This document shows, piece after piece, positions 53,328 to 62,324 of a stretch of DNA of 64,000 bases (the first letter of the stretch is position 1; each line of letters begins with the position of its first letter). The notes below the pieces were generated by a model, which saw only the letters and a list, made by a program, of their open reading frames with translations, had not been told where the DNA came from and searched no databases. Position numbers and translations under genes: made by a program. The stretch spans positions 43,336-107,335 of the forward strand of contig JBAXOB010000009.1 in the NCBI GenBank assembly GCA_037133475.1. Reading direction: 5' to 3'. Source of the DNA: CAIVAT01 sp037133475. GTDB lineage: Bacteria; Bacteroidota; Bacteroidia; Bacteroidales; FEN-979.

Positions 53328-55244
53328 TCACTTGACTTTACTCAGAGGTTTGCCGTTATTGACCGAAAGTTTCCCATTGGCTATCTTATAACTGTAGGTT
53401 GCAGAAGCTTTTCCTGCAGGCTTCAACGTGTAGGTGTCTTCAGAGGCCACGATCTCCCCTTTATGGCTAAAGGATATATCCTGACCACCGACTTTTCCCA
53501 CTGCCGAGTAGGAATAGGTGTTGTTTTTATTCACCACAAAGGTCGCCATCATAATTTTATTGTTGTCCTGGTAGCCTTTCCATGTACCCACCAAACCGGC
53601 CGGTACCGACTTTGAAACTGATTTTGCAGAAACCACAACAGGTTTGGCGCCTGCATTTTCCAGGGCTTTAACAATATCGCTTTTATTCTCCGACGCCCTG
53701 CCGGCATAGCTCAGTGCCGGGTCACCCACTTTGTTTACCGCATTCACGTCGGCACCACTCCTGATAAGCAGGTTTACCAGTTTCAGGTTCCCTGCCTCCG
53801 ATGCCAGCATGAGCGCCGTTTCGCCGGCGGTATTGGCTAAATTCACTTTGGCCCCGTTTTTAATTAACAGGTCACAGTTGTCCAATGCAGCCTTCCAGCC
53901 TTCGCTCGTGCCAAGTTTTGCAGCACACATGATGGCAGTCATCTCCTGCGCATGCAAAACATTCGGATTTGCCCCTAACTCCAGTAATTTACTGATGGTG
54001 TTCAACCTCGCTTTTTTATCGAGCGGACTAAACATCATGGCTAACCTGGCCAATGGTCCCGCCCATGGCGATTCTTTCGATACTTCGTTTACATCGGCAC
54101 CACTCTTCACCAACAGTTCCAGCATTTCCAGGTGATAGCCAACTGCCGCATTACTAACCGCATTGAAAAACACCGCGTTGTATCCATTCAGTTTGGCATG
54201 CTGTTCTATCAGGTACTTTGCGGCATCCAAACTATTGTGCTGGGCTGCCATCTGGATTGCATTAATTCCCTGGGAAGTTGACAGGTTAATATTTGCACCG
54301 TGTTTAAGCAAAAACCTGATTCCCTCGACATTGTTCCAAAACGCAGCTACATTGATCGCGGGTTCATCGCCATTCGACCCTGCTTTGCCCAGGTGATTCA
54401 CATCCACCTTGTACCTGGTAACAAAATATTCAGCCCATCTGACATCTTTCGCTTTTAGCATGGCCGCATTCAAAGGCAACCTGCTATGTGTGGCGGGACC
54501 ATATTTATTGGCCCCGTATTTCATGATAATATCCAATATGTCAAAGTTGTCATTTTCTATTGTTACCGGGATCATCCCATCCCACGACTCATCCGGATCT
54601 ACACCTTCCACCTTTGCACCCCGTTTTAAAATTGCTTCAACGGCTTCGGCATGCTGCGATTCAACTACATCCAGGTAACCGGTACGATTATAATTACCCA
54701 TGTAGTCCACGTTTAATTTGGGACTCGCGTTGTTTAATATGGCCATGGTGATGGCTTTTGACCCCTCACTTGGTTTTCCTCCCCAGGTCGCTATGATCAA
54801 AGCATCAAACCTGTTATTAAATTCGCTGTGATAATTGATGTCCACCCCCATTTTGATGAGCCGGACTACATTGTCCAGCATGGAGTTGGAATTGGGTGAG
54901 CTAAGTAAGGCAATCAACGGTGTTGTTGCAAACGACGGGTCGTCGCCGGGGTCAGTAATTGTTATCGTTTTTACATTGATTTCAGGTGAATCAAGTAATA
55001 TCTTAACGATGTCGTTATTCACCTGATGGTTCTCATGATTACTGCATGCATAATTTAACAAGGAAACACCTTCGTAAACCTCATTTACATTTGCACCGGC
55101 ATCTACCAAGGCTTTTAACCGGTTAACATCGAGTTTCTCCACTGCGGCGAATGTTAATGGCTTGACTCCTGCTGTTTGAGCCGGTGCTGCAACGGATAAA
55201 ATTGATAAACAGAAGATCACAAGGATTTTGGCAAGGTTTTTCAT
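53328..55244 (-). CDS. exported ankyrin-repeat protein
   Basis: A 638-aa protein with a signal peptide (MKNLAKILVIFCLSILSVAAP). At least ten ankyrin-type repeats run from residue 30 to 540 (LNYACSNHENHQVNNDIVKI, GINAIQMAAQHNSLDAAKYL, GETALMLASEAGNLKLVNLL). The beta-rich C-terminal domain of about 80 residues (VGTWKGYQDNNKIMMATF...) resembles a lipocalin- or Lipocalin-5-like strand pattern. Protein-protein interaction outside the cytoplasm is likely. It is convergent with the FG-GAP gene. Confidence 0.85.
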   Translation of the reverse strand: MKNLAKILVIFCLSILSVAAPAQTAGVKPLTFAAVEKLDVNRLKALVDAGANVNEVYEGVSLLNYACSNHENHQVNNDIVKILLDSPEINVKTITITDPGDDPSFATTPLIALLSSPNSNSMLDNVVRLIKMGVDINYHSEFNNRFDALIIATWGGKPSEGSKAITMAILNNASPKLNVDYMGNYNRTGYLDVVESQHAEAVEAILKRGAKVEGVDPDESWDGMIPVTIENDNFDILDIIMKYGANKYGPATHSRLPLNAAMLKAKDVRWAEYFVTRYKVDVNHLGKAGSNGDEPAINVAAFWNNVEGIRFLLKHGANINLSTSQGINAIQMAAQHNSLDAAKYLIEQHAKLNGYNAVFFNAVSNAAVGYHLEMLELLVKSGADVNEVSKESPWAGPLARLAMMFSPLDKKARLNTISKLLELGANPNVLHAQEMTAIMCAAKLGTSEGWKAALDNCDLLIKNGAKVNLANTAGETALMLASEAGNLKLVNLLIRSGADVNAVNKVGDPALSYAGRASENKSDIVKALENAGAKPVVVSAKSVSKSVPAGLVGTWKGYQDNNKIMMATFVVNKNNTYSYSAVGKVGGQDISFSHKGEIVASEDTYTLKPAGKASATYSYKIANGKLSVNNGKPLSKVK

Positions 55245-55631
55245 AGTTCGTGTTCAGGTTAGCTGGCTCTTTGACAATCCAGGCGGGTAAAATTACTGGA
55301 ACCAGGTTAACGAACAACATGTCATGATCCAAAAAAGAAAAATAGCCGACCATTTCCAGGCCATCACAGGAATGGCCTGCCTGTATTGCCGATTGCAATA
55401 TGTGTGCCGTATTGGAATAATATGAATCGCCGCGTTAACAAAATTAATCACGCCTGAAACGCGAAAATGAGCGGTTTAAAGCCAAAAAGAGCGGCAAATT
55501 GCGCTCTTTTTTTGTTTAATACAAAATATCTTAGGTCTTCCTTTTGGAATATATCTGCCCGGAGGATGGTTAGCCCTGGTTAGCATTTGAGGTGTCCTTA
55601 AATGGCCTGTCAGCTGACCCGGGAATCATTG
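55245..55631. other. 387-bp intergenic region with a strong terminator
   Basis: It lies between two minus-strand genes and holds the intrinsic terminator at 55484-55513. No other feature is recognised. Confidence 0.6.
55484..55513 (-). terminator. intrinsic terminator (bidirectional) downstream of the PNPOx-like gene
   Basis: AAAAAGAGCG (55484-55493) pairs perfectly with CGCTCTTTTT (55502-55511) around an 8-nt loop. Runs of T follow on both strands (seven T to 55513 on plus, five on minus). It lies about 120 nt after the end of the minus-strand gene at 55632. Confidence 0.75.
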
Positions 55632-56018
55632 CTATATCATCTGCTTTGCTGTATCAACCGTAATCTCCAATACCCTTGTGAGAAACGAAAATTTCTGTTT
55701 CATAAAATCATACTCCTCACCGGAGCTGATATAACTGGCCGTGCCATTAATAAGAAAGCCTGTCCCGGGATAATCTTTATAGCCCACAACATCTTTACTC
55801 CCCAGTGTCAATTTTACCTTGCTGTTAACATTGACATTTTGCTCGGTTTTTCTAAAACCATAGGCAGGAATGAGGATACGCTCATCCTCTGTTACAACAA
55901 GATAAGAATTCCAGGTATTCGCCACGTGCGTTTCGACGCCCCACGATACGATGGCCACGACGCCTTCGTGTTGTAATACCTCCAGCAATTTTTCCGGCAA
56001 TTTTTTATTTTCGTTCAT
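55632..56018 (-). CDS. pyridoxamine 5'-phosphate oxidase-like FMN-binding protein
   Basis: A 128-aa split-barrel protein (GVVAIVSWGVETHVANTWNSYL, RILIPAYGFRKTEQNV, YPGTGFLINGTASYIS) of the PNPOx-like flavin family. It is short for true PdxH and lacks the rest of the PdxH sequence, so a small flavin reductase or F420/heme-binding relative is more likely. The terminator at 55484-55513 lies downstream. Confidence 0.78.
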   Translation of the reverse strand: MNENKKLPEKLLEVLQHEGVVAIVSWGVETHVANTWNSYLVVTEDERILIPAYGFRKTEQNVNVNSKVKLTLGSKDVVGYKDYPGTGFLINGTASYISSGEEYDFMKQKFSFLTRVLEITVDTAKQMI

Positions 56019-56285
56019 GTCGATATTTTAAATTTGAGACAACAGGTTACCTGCACCTGTCCAGGTTGTAAGGTACAGCAATGAAAAGGAACAGGATATA
56101 GAAATGAGAGATTACCTGTTTTAAGATTTCGGCAAAGGTAGGAGAAATCTGTAACGGGTGGTGAGTGGAAAAACCGGGACGTCTGAACTACTCTATAATT
56201 TTCGGTCCGGGATGGCCAATCCTGCAGCCCTGCCCCCTCATCATGTTCATATCATTCCCGGTGTTGCTGTTTTTTACAACATTGT

Positions 56286-57305
56286 TTATTTCCCAATCCA
56301 AATCATTGCATCGGGACCTTGAAAATCGTTAAGCTCACGGATAATTTCCTTTTGGGCTAAATCAACTTCTATCACTTTATTTTCGTTGGTAACCCCAATA
56401 AGGGCGTGTTTCCCATCGGGGGCGATAAAAATCGGTTCGGTTCCAGCGCCTAAGTGTAAGGTTTTTTCAATTTTACGGGTTACCACATTTATGAAAAACA
56501 AGTTACCCTGCCTTCCATCAGTTCCTAAAATATATTTCCCGTCAGGAGTTAATTTAACACGGGCAGCCCTGGCTTCTCCTGTATCGATGCTGTCAACTTT
56601 TGTTTGGCTGTTTAAATCAACAACAGCGATTTCCCCACCACAACCGACATATACTTTTGATCCATCAGCTGTTATATCAATCCCTTCAGGCCCCCGCCCA
56701 ACATTGACAAAAGTTTCTTTCCATGCACCTGCAAACAGAGGGTTGTCGCCTCTCAACTTAAAGATAGAAATTGTTCCCGAACCTCTGTTTGCAGCTATCA
56801 GTGTTTTTCCATCTCTCGTTGCGGCAAGCATGTGAGTGCCATCCTGTCCCGTTCCATTTATCCAAACCAACTTATTGTTCACTGCATCATAAGCCCCGAT
56901 TGACTTTGACCCCTCTGCCGTGAAGTAAAACAGCCCATGGTTGAAGATCAAGCCATGAGGGTTCCACAATACCCCCAGATTCACCCGGCATACTTCTTTT
57001 TGAGCGGATATGTCGATCAATGACAGCGTATTCCCCGGTTCCTGATAACTTCCGGTATTGGTTACCAATGCATACTTGAAATCGGAGGATACTGCAACCT
57101 CATGTGGTTCATTGCCAACCGGAACGGTGTTGAGCACTTTGCCCGATTCAAGGTTCATAAATGCAAGACTTCCCGGAAGATTACCGTTGCTCCTTATTTT
57201 GTTAACAATAAGCATATCTGCTTTTTGAGCGATAATGCAATTGGCAATGCTAACAAAAAAAATGAGCATTACTGCTATGTAAAAATAACTACAGGGTTTT
57301 TTCAT
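56286..57305 (-). CDS. exported YncE/SMP-30-like beta-propeller protein
   Basis: The ATG at 57305 gives a signal peptide (MKKPCSYFYIAVMLIFFVSI) and is preferred over 57356, which would add 17 residues in front of it. The body has YncE-type YVTN-like repeats (VGNEPHEVAVSSDFKYALVT, GRGPEGIDITADGSKVYVGC, ARAARVKLTPDGKYILGTDG, GTEPIFIAPDGKHALIG). It is probably a periplasmic or surface propeller, with its ligand unknown. It is separated from the PNPOx-like gene by 267 bp with no feature seen. Confidence 0.82.
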   Translation of the reverse strand: MKKPCSYFYIAVMLIFFVSIANCIIAQKADMLIVNKIRSNGNLPGSLAFMNLESGKVLNTVPVGNEPHEVAVSSDFKYALVTNTGSYQEPGNTLSLIDISAQKEVCRVNLGVLWNPHGLIFNHGLFYFTAEGSKSIGAYDAVNNKLVWINGTGQDGTHMLAATRDGKTLIAANRGSGTISIFKLRGDNPLFAGAWKETFVNVGRGPEGIDITADGSKVYVGCGGEIAVVDLNSQTKVDSIDTGEARAARVKLTPDGKYILGTDGRQGNLFFINVVTRKIEKTLHLGAGTEPIFIAPDGKHALIGVTNENKVIEVDLAQKEIIRELNDFQGPDAMIWIGK

Positions 57306-57431
57306 GTGATAATTTTTATTTTTTTCGGGACACATGGAATAGCCATAAATTATCATTCACGATGTGCATGAACGCTGTGCTTATGGTTATTTCATATTAC
57401 AATAAGATGTGTTTTTGGAATTCGGTTGAAA

Positions 57432-58991
57432 TTATCTGCAAATCCCGTCTATCCAGGTGAATAATTCATCTAGGTCATAATCCCCGCTATGCGGTTTCTC
57501 CCAGGGCAATTCAAGATTCACATTATAGCCCTTGTTTTCAAGCAGTGTTGCCAGAAGGAGGGGAATAGCAAGTCCTGTGTCTTTATCTTCTGTTCCGTGC
57601 CTGATCCGCCAATACTTTGAAGTTTTTGTATTCGGCTGCCCGATGTAGTTCATTGGGTTCATCATTTTCACCATTAACGCATCCGCGCTTGTTGCTTCGG
57701 TTTTTGAATGAGCAGCACCAAATTCTGTAAAGTGCCGGCTGTTTATCGTTGCTGTCCCGAATAAATTCGTTTCTGGGCTTGACAAATCCAACGCATCAAA
57801 CGCAGGTGGTGTTTTTTGCCTTTGCATATATCTTACATAGGCATCGAAATCAATTTGAGTAACCCTCCCATTGTTGACTGTCAAGAATGCAAATGAAGAC
57901 AAGTCGATGCCTTCATTCAATGCTTTCTGAGCAGAACCCGCCACGTAAGCTTTAACCAAATCTTTAAAAGTACCGTTTCCATTATTGTCAAGTGATAGAG
58001 TTATTCCATTTTTACCTTTAAGATTCAGGCTATTAATATAGGCAGGGAACAACTTCTTTAATTGTTCAGAAACAGCAATCTGCTCGGCACTCAATTCCGA
58101 AGATCCTTGTGTACTACCCTGCATGGGACCGCCTTTCCGGTATGTATTAATGCCGAAGAACTGCCATTCATAGGCCATATCCGCATTTTCCAGGTTGGTA
58201 ATGGGGCAATATGCCGAAACCGCAAAAATATCGTCTGTTGCGCTGGCTGCTCCCAACGTTTTAAGGTAAGGTTCAAAATCAGCATTGTTGCCGGTTGCTC
58301 CTAATAAAGCTGACATCGCTCCGCCAGCACTTGTGCCGTTCGAGATTATTTTATTGGCATCGCCCGGCATGTTTTTATCATTATATTTTAAGTACCGAAC
58401 CGCCGCTTTCAAGTCAACAATCCCTTCTGGTGCTTTGCCCGTATAAATACCACCTGCATTTTTAGATGTCCTGCCTCTTGTACCTGCCGAAGCAACGATA
58501 TATCCTTTTGAAAGAGCTGCCAAAACAATGTTTTGTTTTGGTCCGCCAAAGCCCATAGCAGGTTTGCCGCCATTCACAGGCGGAATTCCGTCAGGTTTTT
58601 TGTCGCCAGTTGGAGGCATCATTTCGTTTTTGAAAGGTGGTCGGCCTCCCATGGGGTTGTTTTTGGTTGAAGCAGGTTGAGAAGGCATATAACCTCCGAC
58701 TTTATTCGGAAAAAAAATGGGAGCAGTAGCCGCTGTATATCCATTTATACTGGTACCTGCAAAGTATTCTTCCGGAATATAAATATTCATTTTCTGACAG
58801 GCTGTATCAACGGGGTTCTTTACATATACAATGTTTTCAAAAGCTCTTACGCTGAAAGTTTTTCCTTCAAAAGCAAGTGTCAGAGATTCAAATTTTGCAA
58901 CGTTAAAATTCAAATCTATTGATTTTACCTGCGCATTAACAAATGAAATGCAAGTTGCCAGGCAGACTAATGTTATACGTATCCTTTTCAT
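57432..58991 (-). CDS. secreted alpha/beta-hydrolase, subtype B tannase-like
   Basis: A 519-aa protein with a signal peptide (MKRIRITLVCLATCISFVNAQ). The nucleophile elbow GTSAGGA places the catalytic Ser at residue 221. The oxyanion/lid region is Gly/Pro-rich (PMGGRPPFKNEMMPPTGD), and the C-terminal HSGDYDLDELF may supply the His. The layout matches the bacterial subtype-B tannase/esterase family found in Bacteroidota; the actual ester substrate is unknown. Confidence 0.78.
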   Translation of the reverse strand: MKRIRITLVCLATCISFVNAQVKSIDLNFNVAKFESLTLAFEGKTFSVRAFENIVYVKNPVDTACQKMNIYIPEEYFAGTSINGYTAATAPIFFPNKVGGYMPSQPASTKNNPMGGRPPFKNEMMPPTGDKKPDGIPPVNGGKPAMGFGGPKQNIVLAALSKGYIVASAGTRGRTSKNAGGIYTGKAPEGIVDLKAAVRYLKYNDKNMPGDANKIISNGTSAGGAMSALLGATGNNADFEPYLKTLGAASATDDIFAVSAYCPITNLENADMAYEWQFFGINTYRKGGPMQGSTQGSSELSAEQIAVSEQLKKLFPAYINSLNLKGKNGITLSLDNNGNGTFKDLVKAYVAGSAQKALNEGIDLSSFAFLTVNNGRVTQIDFDAYVRYMQRQKTPPAFDALDLSSPETNLFGTATINSRHFTEFGAAHSKTEATSADALMVKMMNPMNYIGQPNTKTSKYWRIRHGTEDKDTGLAIPLLLATLLENKGYNVNLELPWEKPHSGDYDLDELFTWIDGICR

Positions 58992-59544
58992 TTTGTTGAT
59001 AATATTACTTCTTCATAAACTTCCCAATGCGGCAAATCAACCTTGATCTGTCGTGTTGTGGCTCAATCGACTCTATTCTTATGAAATGATTCTTTGATTT
59101 TTACATAGTATCCAATATTTCATCAAAGTATTTTTATCATTGCTGCCGGCAATCTCAGAATCCAAAATTGGGTGGATGTTTTTCTTATGGTACAGGAATT
59201 TGTGATTATCCTTTGAACTTTCTAAGAAAATCTTTGTAAAGTTACGACAAATCCTCACTGAGCCGAACAGGTTGATTTGTATGCAAATAAAAACCCAGAA
59301 ACAGAGTAACTGAGTACAAAATCCAACCATTGTCTTTGTGAAAAGAGAGTTTCTGCGTTTTTCGGAAAGTCAGGTAAACACAAACGAATCAGGAGGTCAA
59401 ACAAAGTAAGAGGGGGGACTTCAGAAATAAAAAAAAGCCGGTATTCACCAGCCATTCATTTTCAAATCCCTACCCTTATTCTTACCTTAACAAGTTAATA
59501 ATTAATCATTTAGCCGATAATCAGCGAACTTCTATGCTCTAAAT

Positions 59545-59615
59545 GTACACTACCCTGACGAATTACCTAACCGCCGGTTCATCATTGATTTTGCGAAAGT
59601 GGTTGATTTTATTGA
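59545..59615 (+). repeat. decayed repeat copy A
   Basis: It shares about 62 of 71 bases with 62141-62211 and has a conserved frame (VHYPDELPNRRFIIDFAKVV, then DFIE). It looks like the remains of a duplicated coding segment; the parent gene is unidentified. Confidence 0.7.
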
Positions 59616-59753
59616 ATTCATGAACAAATTGTACCTGGTTTCATTTCAGTTCACTTTATAATAACCGCATTTCCTTCATCAATTGTTTTTGCCATTTTTG
59701 CGTTTAATATCACCCGTACCAAACCTTTATTTAGACTGTATTTAAATTAATGT

Positions 59754-59761
59754 TATTTTTG
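59754..59761 (+). promoter_or_regulatory. -7 element deciding the DUF4242 start
   Basis: TATTTTTG matches TAnnTTTG. It overlaps the ATG at 59750, so that start cannot be used and the MPKYVIE start at 59792 is supported. Confidence 0.5.
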
Positions 59762-59791
59762 GCATCCTATTCAAATTCTAAATATCAAGTT

Positions 59792-60064
59792 ATGCCAAAA
59801 TATGTGATTGAACGGGAAATTCCCGGGGCAGGAAAGTTCACTGCAGAACAATTGAAGGCCATTTCACAAACTTCATGTGGGGTTTTAAGCAAAATGGGAC
59901 CACAAATACAGTGGGTTCACAGCTATGTAACACCTGATAAAATTTACTGCATTTACATCGCGCCAAACAAAGAAATGATACTTGAACACGCCAGGCAAGG
60001 AGGATTTCCCGCAAATAATGTAACAGAGGTATCCGGCATCATTGACCCGGCTACTGCCGAATAA
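59792..60064 (+). CDS. DUF4242 family protein (SCO4226-like)
   Basis: A 90-aa ferredoxin-like small protein with the family N-terminus MPKYVIEREIPGAGKF, the SCGVLSKMG stretch, YCIYIAPN and a DPATAE end. A proposed role in nickel or stress sensing comes from the SCO4226 relative and is weak. The start is set by the family N-terminus and by the overlapping -7 box. Confidence 0.85.
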   Translation: MPKYVIEREIPGAGKFTAEQLKAISQTSCGVLSKMGPQIQWVHSYVTPDKIYCIYIAPNKEMILEHARQGGFPANNVTEVSGIIDPATAE

Positions 60065-60175
60065 AAACGGTCTGGGAAAAAAATTCCCCACCAGTAAAGG
60101 TCAAGCGTTTTGGTAGAAATGCTACATTCGACTGACCCTTTATCTGACTTTGGAATAATTCAAGATAACTTGTAA

Positions 60176-60206
60176 GTGGATGATTTTATTGAGGAAATGG
60201 AGGATG
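60176..60206 (+). repeat. short repeat fragment C
   Basis: GTGG[A/T]TGATTTTATTGAG continues to GGAAATGGA as in copy B (62195-62222). It encodes V-D-D-F-I-E-E-M-E in frame and abuts the end of the tautomerase gene. A nearby TTTGGAATAATTC (from 60150) resembles TTTTGGAATTATTC near 61997. Confidence 0.6.
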
Positions 60207-60413
60207 TTATTCGTTTTGATGCATCCGTTTAAATTTCTCAGACAACATTTCTCCACCATCTGCACAATTTTCTGCCGGTAATTCATAAAATAAGATTACC
60301 ATGGCTTCTTTTCGAATCCCGGTGATCCGATGGATTTCATCTGTGATTACTTTTGACATCTCAGCTTTCTTTTCCGCTGATTGTGGTAAAATTGTGATTT
60401 GTACGATGGGCAT
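60207..60413 (-). CDS. 4-oxalocrotonate tautomerase-like protein
   Basis: A 68-aa tautomerase. After Met removal, Pro is the catalytic N-terminal residue (MPIVQITILPQ). The helix AEKKAEMSKVITDEIHRITG and the VILFYELPAENC strand are of the family. The substrate is unknown; small enol/keto acids are typical. Confidence 0.85.
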   Translation of the reverse strand: MPIVQITILPQSAEKKAEMSKVITDEIHRITGIRKEAMVILFYELPAENCADGGEMLSEKFKRMHQNE

Positions 60414-60468
60414 AATCTTTCCTCCGATGTTTAATTTTAGTTGGTGATTAAAATAATATCCTTGTTTG

Positions 60469-60975
60469 TCAGTCAGGCTTTTTCCAAAGTTTGGGCATAC
60501 CGAACGGAGTTATTGCGCAGGCAATAAACCAGATAACAGGACCGCCCACACTGCCGGCATTTAACTCGATAATACCGGGTGTAACCAATGAGAACAGGAA
60601 TCCAAGGTCTGCAACACCAATAATGAAAACACCCAAAAAGTAAGCCATCCAGGAAGCCCGTGTCCAGATCATCCACGCAACTACAATCCCCAGTATTCCA
60701 TACCCGGCAACATCAATGCAGAAGTTTAATATCAAACGGGCCTGGGCATGTGCTGTCATTGCATCTGTCGTGTGTTGAAACCCTGCACGGGGCGCATTGC
60801 TGCCACCAATTAACATATTCCAGAGTCCTGAAGCTCCACCAGCCAAATACTGATTTATGCCTTCAAAGCCAACCCAAAGGTGTAATATCCCCCATATGAC
60901 AAATAGAATAGCTCCGGCTTTCGCGGCTATGCCAACGACCTGAGAGTTTTTATTTTGAATTATGCTGTATGTCAT
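60469..60975 (-). CDS. hypothetical inner-membrane protein (about four TM segments)
   Basis: A 168-aa protein with TMs near residues 15-35, 80-105, 115-135 and 140-160 (AKAGAILFVIWGILHLWVGF, CIDVAGYGILGIVVAWMIW, MAYFLGVFIIGVADLGFLF, GPVIWFIACAITPFG). It resembles small Bacteroidota membrane proteins of unknown function. It is divergent from the HxlR gene at 61072, and its promoter flanks the operator at 61011-61033, so it is likely the HxlR target. Confidence 0.75.
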   Translation of the reverse strand: MTYSIIQNKNSQVVGIAAKAGAILFVIWGILHLWVGFEGINQYLAGGASGLWNMLIGGSNAPRAGFQHTTDAMTAHAQARLILNFCIDVAGYGILGIVVAWMIWTRASWMAYFLGVFIIGVADLGFLFSLVTPGIIELNAGSVGGPVIWFIACAITPFGMPKLWKKPD

Positions 60976-60999
60976 GTTATATTATTTAAAATTGAAGTG

Positions 61000-61007
61000 C
61001 AAAGATA
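61000..61007 (-). promoter_or_regulatory. -7 element for the minus-strand membrane protein gene
   Basis: On the minus strand this reads TATCTTTG (TAnnTTTG), 25 nt upstream of the ATG at 60975. Confidence 0.5.
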
Positions 61008-61010
61008 TAC

Positions 61011-61033
61011 GTTAGTATCTATTAAATACTAAC
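61011..61033. promoter_or_regulatory. palindromic operator in the divergent HxlR promoter region
   Basis: GTTAGTAT (61011-61018) and ATACTAAC (61026-61033) are a perfect 8-bp inverted repeat with a 7-bp spacer. The right arm overlaps the plus-strand -7 element, and the left arm lies just upstream of the minus-strand -7. It is probably the HxlR-type protein's own operator. Confidence 0.6.
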
Positions 61034-61037
61034 TTTG
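61030..61037 (+). promoter_or_regulatory. -7 element of the HxlR gene
   Basis: TAACTTTG matches TAnnTTTG and overlaps the operator arm by 4 nt, consistent with autorepression. Confidence 0.5.
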
Positions 61038-61071
61038 TATTATAAATAATAGTACCCTTTAGGATACCAGG

Positions 61072-61416
61072 ATGAAAAATACAGAAATAGCCATAAAACT
61101 CAGAGATGTTCAGGATGTATTGGAATTGGTTGGCGGTCGATGGCGGGGTGCTATCATTGGCGCATTGTGTGAACGCCCGAAACGGTTTTCTGAATTAAAA
61201 AAAGAGGTCGGGAGAATTACACCACGAATCCTGATCAAAGAACTGCGGTACCTGGAAATGAATTTAATGATAAAGGTTGAGAAAGGAACCCTATCTGACA
61301 ATTCTGTAGTCTATTCACTGACGGAACACGGTAAAAGTTTCAAACCGGTTGCATATGAAATTCAACAGTGGGCCGAAACTCACCGTTCAAAAGTTTTAAC
61401 GAAATTGTCGAGTTAA
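61072..61416 (+). CDS. HxlR-family transcriptional regulator
   Basis: A 114-aa winged-helix protein: VQDVLELVGGRWRGAIIGAL, RPKRFSELKKEVGRITPRIL (recognition helix), LRYLEMNLMIKVEKG, and the wing YSLTEHGKSF. HxlR proteins act as homodimers binding inverted repeats like the one just upstream. There is no conserved N-terminal Cys before the HTH as in redox-sensing YodB types, so the signal is uncertain. The next gene, frameshifted, follows at 61460 in the same direction. Confidence 0.9.
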   Translation: MKNTEIAIKLRDVQDVLELVGGRWRGAIIGALCERPKRFSELKKEVGRITPRILIKELRYLEMNLMIKVEKGTLSDNSVVYSLTEHGKSFKPVAYEIQQWAETHRSKVLTKLSS

Positions 61417-61459
61417 ACGAAATCTCCGCAGTAACCTTAAAGATTTTAAAGAAAGAACC

Positions 61460-61845
61460 ATGTCATTACATCGTGAAAAAAAAGTGCTGCTTATAATCAA
61501 TCTGATCGCTGGTGGAGGCGTATTTGCAAGTTATGTTCAGGGCTTTCTTTTACATCCCGGAAAAAGTTCCCTTCTCTGGGGAAACGTCCCTTTGGGCCTG
61601 TTACCTTTTTACACCGTTTCCATGGCAACGGCAGCAGTTGGTTATCTTATTTTCACGGGTTACCTTATTTTTTACGTTGATCCGGAAAAGTGTAAAATTT
61701 CTGGCTTGCAGCAATTATCACTCTTCAGCCGGCCGGACCTGCAAGGGCATACCGGGCTGCCCTGATCGGGTGTGTTCTCTTCGCTATTCCGACTTCGGTT
61801 CTTGATGCACTTGTCTGGACCGCATTTTTTCCGTACAAATTGTAG
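61460..61845 (+). pseudogene. frameshifted small membrane protein
   Basis: The first frame (TMs INLIAGGGVFASYVQGFLL and LLPFYTVSMATAAVGYLIFT) runs to KCKI. At about 61697-61702 the coding sequence clearly continues in another frame: FWLAAIITLQPAGPARAYRA, then IGCVLFAIPTSVLDALVWTA, ending at TAG 61843-61845. Joined, it would be about 129 aa with four TMs. The shift is one base (-1) and could be a real mutation or a sequencing/assembly error. Function unknown. Confidence 0.72.
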
Positions 61846-62324
61846 TACATTTTCCGATTCAGTGAGTATAAAATCAAAAATACTTTTGAAAAGTATTGCT
61901 CACAACCGGTTTGACCGAACAGAAAATCCAACCGCTGAATCTCTTCGAATAGACACCTGGCAATTTCCCGTAAGTCTTTATTAAAGAGGCTTTTGGAATT
62001 ATTCAGATGATTGAATCAAAAACAGGTACGTCCCTAAAGGAAATTTTTCCAGCCCAATACCATAAAAATACCTAACCAACTGTGTAATTGTCATCCTTGC
62101 TAACCTAATTATTAGCAAGGATCTATATGAGTACCACCTGGTACACTACTCTGGCGAAATATCTAAGCGCCGGTTCATACTCGATTTTGCGAGAGTGGTT
62201 GATTTTATTGAGGAAATGGAAGCACTTCACCCGCCATTACCCCAAACCGCTCTTAGCTACCGGCATTTTGGTTTATTTTAATGTCAAAAGTCTGATGAAA
62301 GAAACGATGCAGATGCTCTTTACT
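61846..62324. other. 479-bp region with decayed coding remnants
   Basis: It lies between the frameshifted gene and the minus-strand SDR gene. It contains repeat copy B (62141-62211) and a TTTTGGAATTATTC string near 61997 that resembles one near 60150. A frame from 62127 overlaps copy B but has no recognised identity. It looks like a scrap heap of duplicated, decaying sequence. Confidence 0.5.
62141..62211 (+). repeat. decayed repeat copy B
   Basis: Copy of 59545-59615 (about 87% by eye). Its conserved frame reads VHYSGEISKRRFILDFARVV, then DFIEEME and onward to a stop at 62281 or so, with no start and no full gene. Confidence 0.7.

Larger units (their letters stand above)
58992..59791. other. 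about 800 bp without a called gene; contains a decayed repeat
   Basis: It lies between the tannase-like gene and the DUF4242 gene. The minus-strand frame at 59079-59330 looks weakly protein-like (ESSKDNHKFLYHKKNIHPIL) but has no recognised homology and no start context, so I do not call it. Repeat copy A is at 59545-59615 and a -7 element at 59754-59761. Confidence 0.5.

Noticed and set aside
59079..59330. 83-codon minus-strand frame upstream of the tannase-like gene
   Set aside because: It shows weakly protein-like composition only; no homology is recognised and there is no start signal.
60061..60092. GGGAA/TTCCC stem after the DUF4242 gene as a terminator
   Set aside because: Only five base pairs around an A-run and no T-run follows, so it is too weak to call.
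61694..61703. AAAATTT at the frameshift as a programmed -1 slippery site
   Set aside because: The reading frame (AAA ATT TCT) does not fit X-XXY-YYZ, and no downstream structure was identified.
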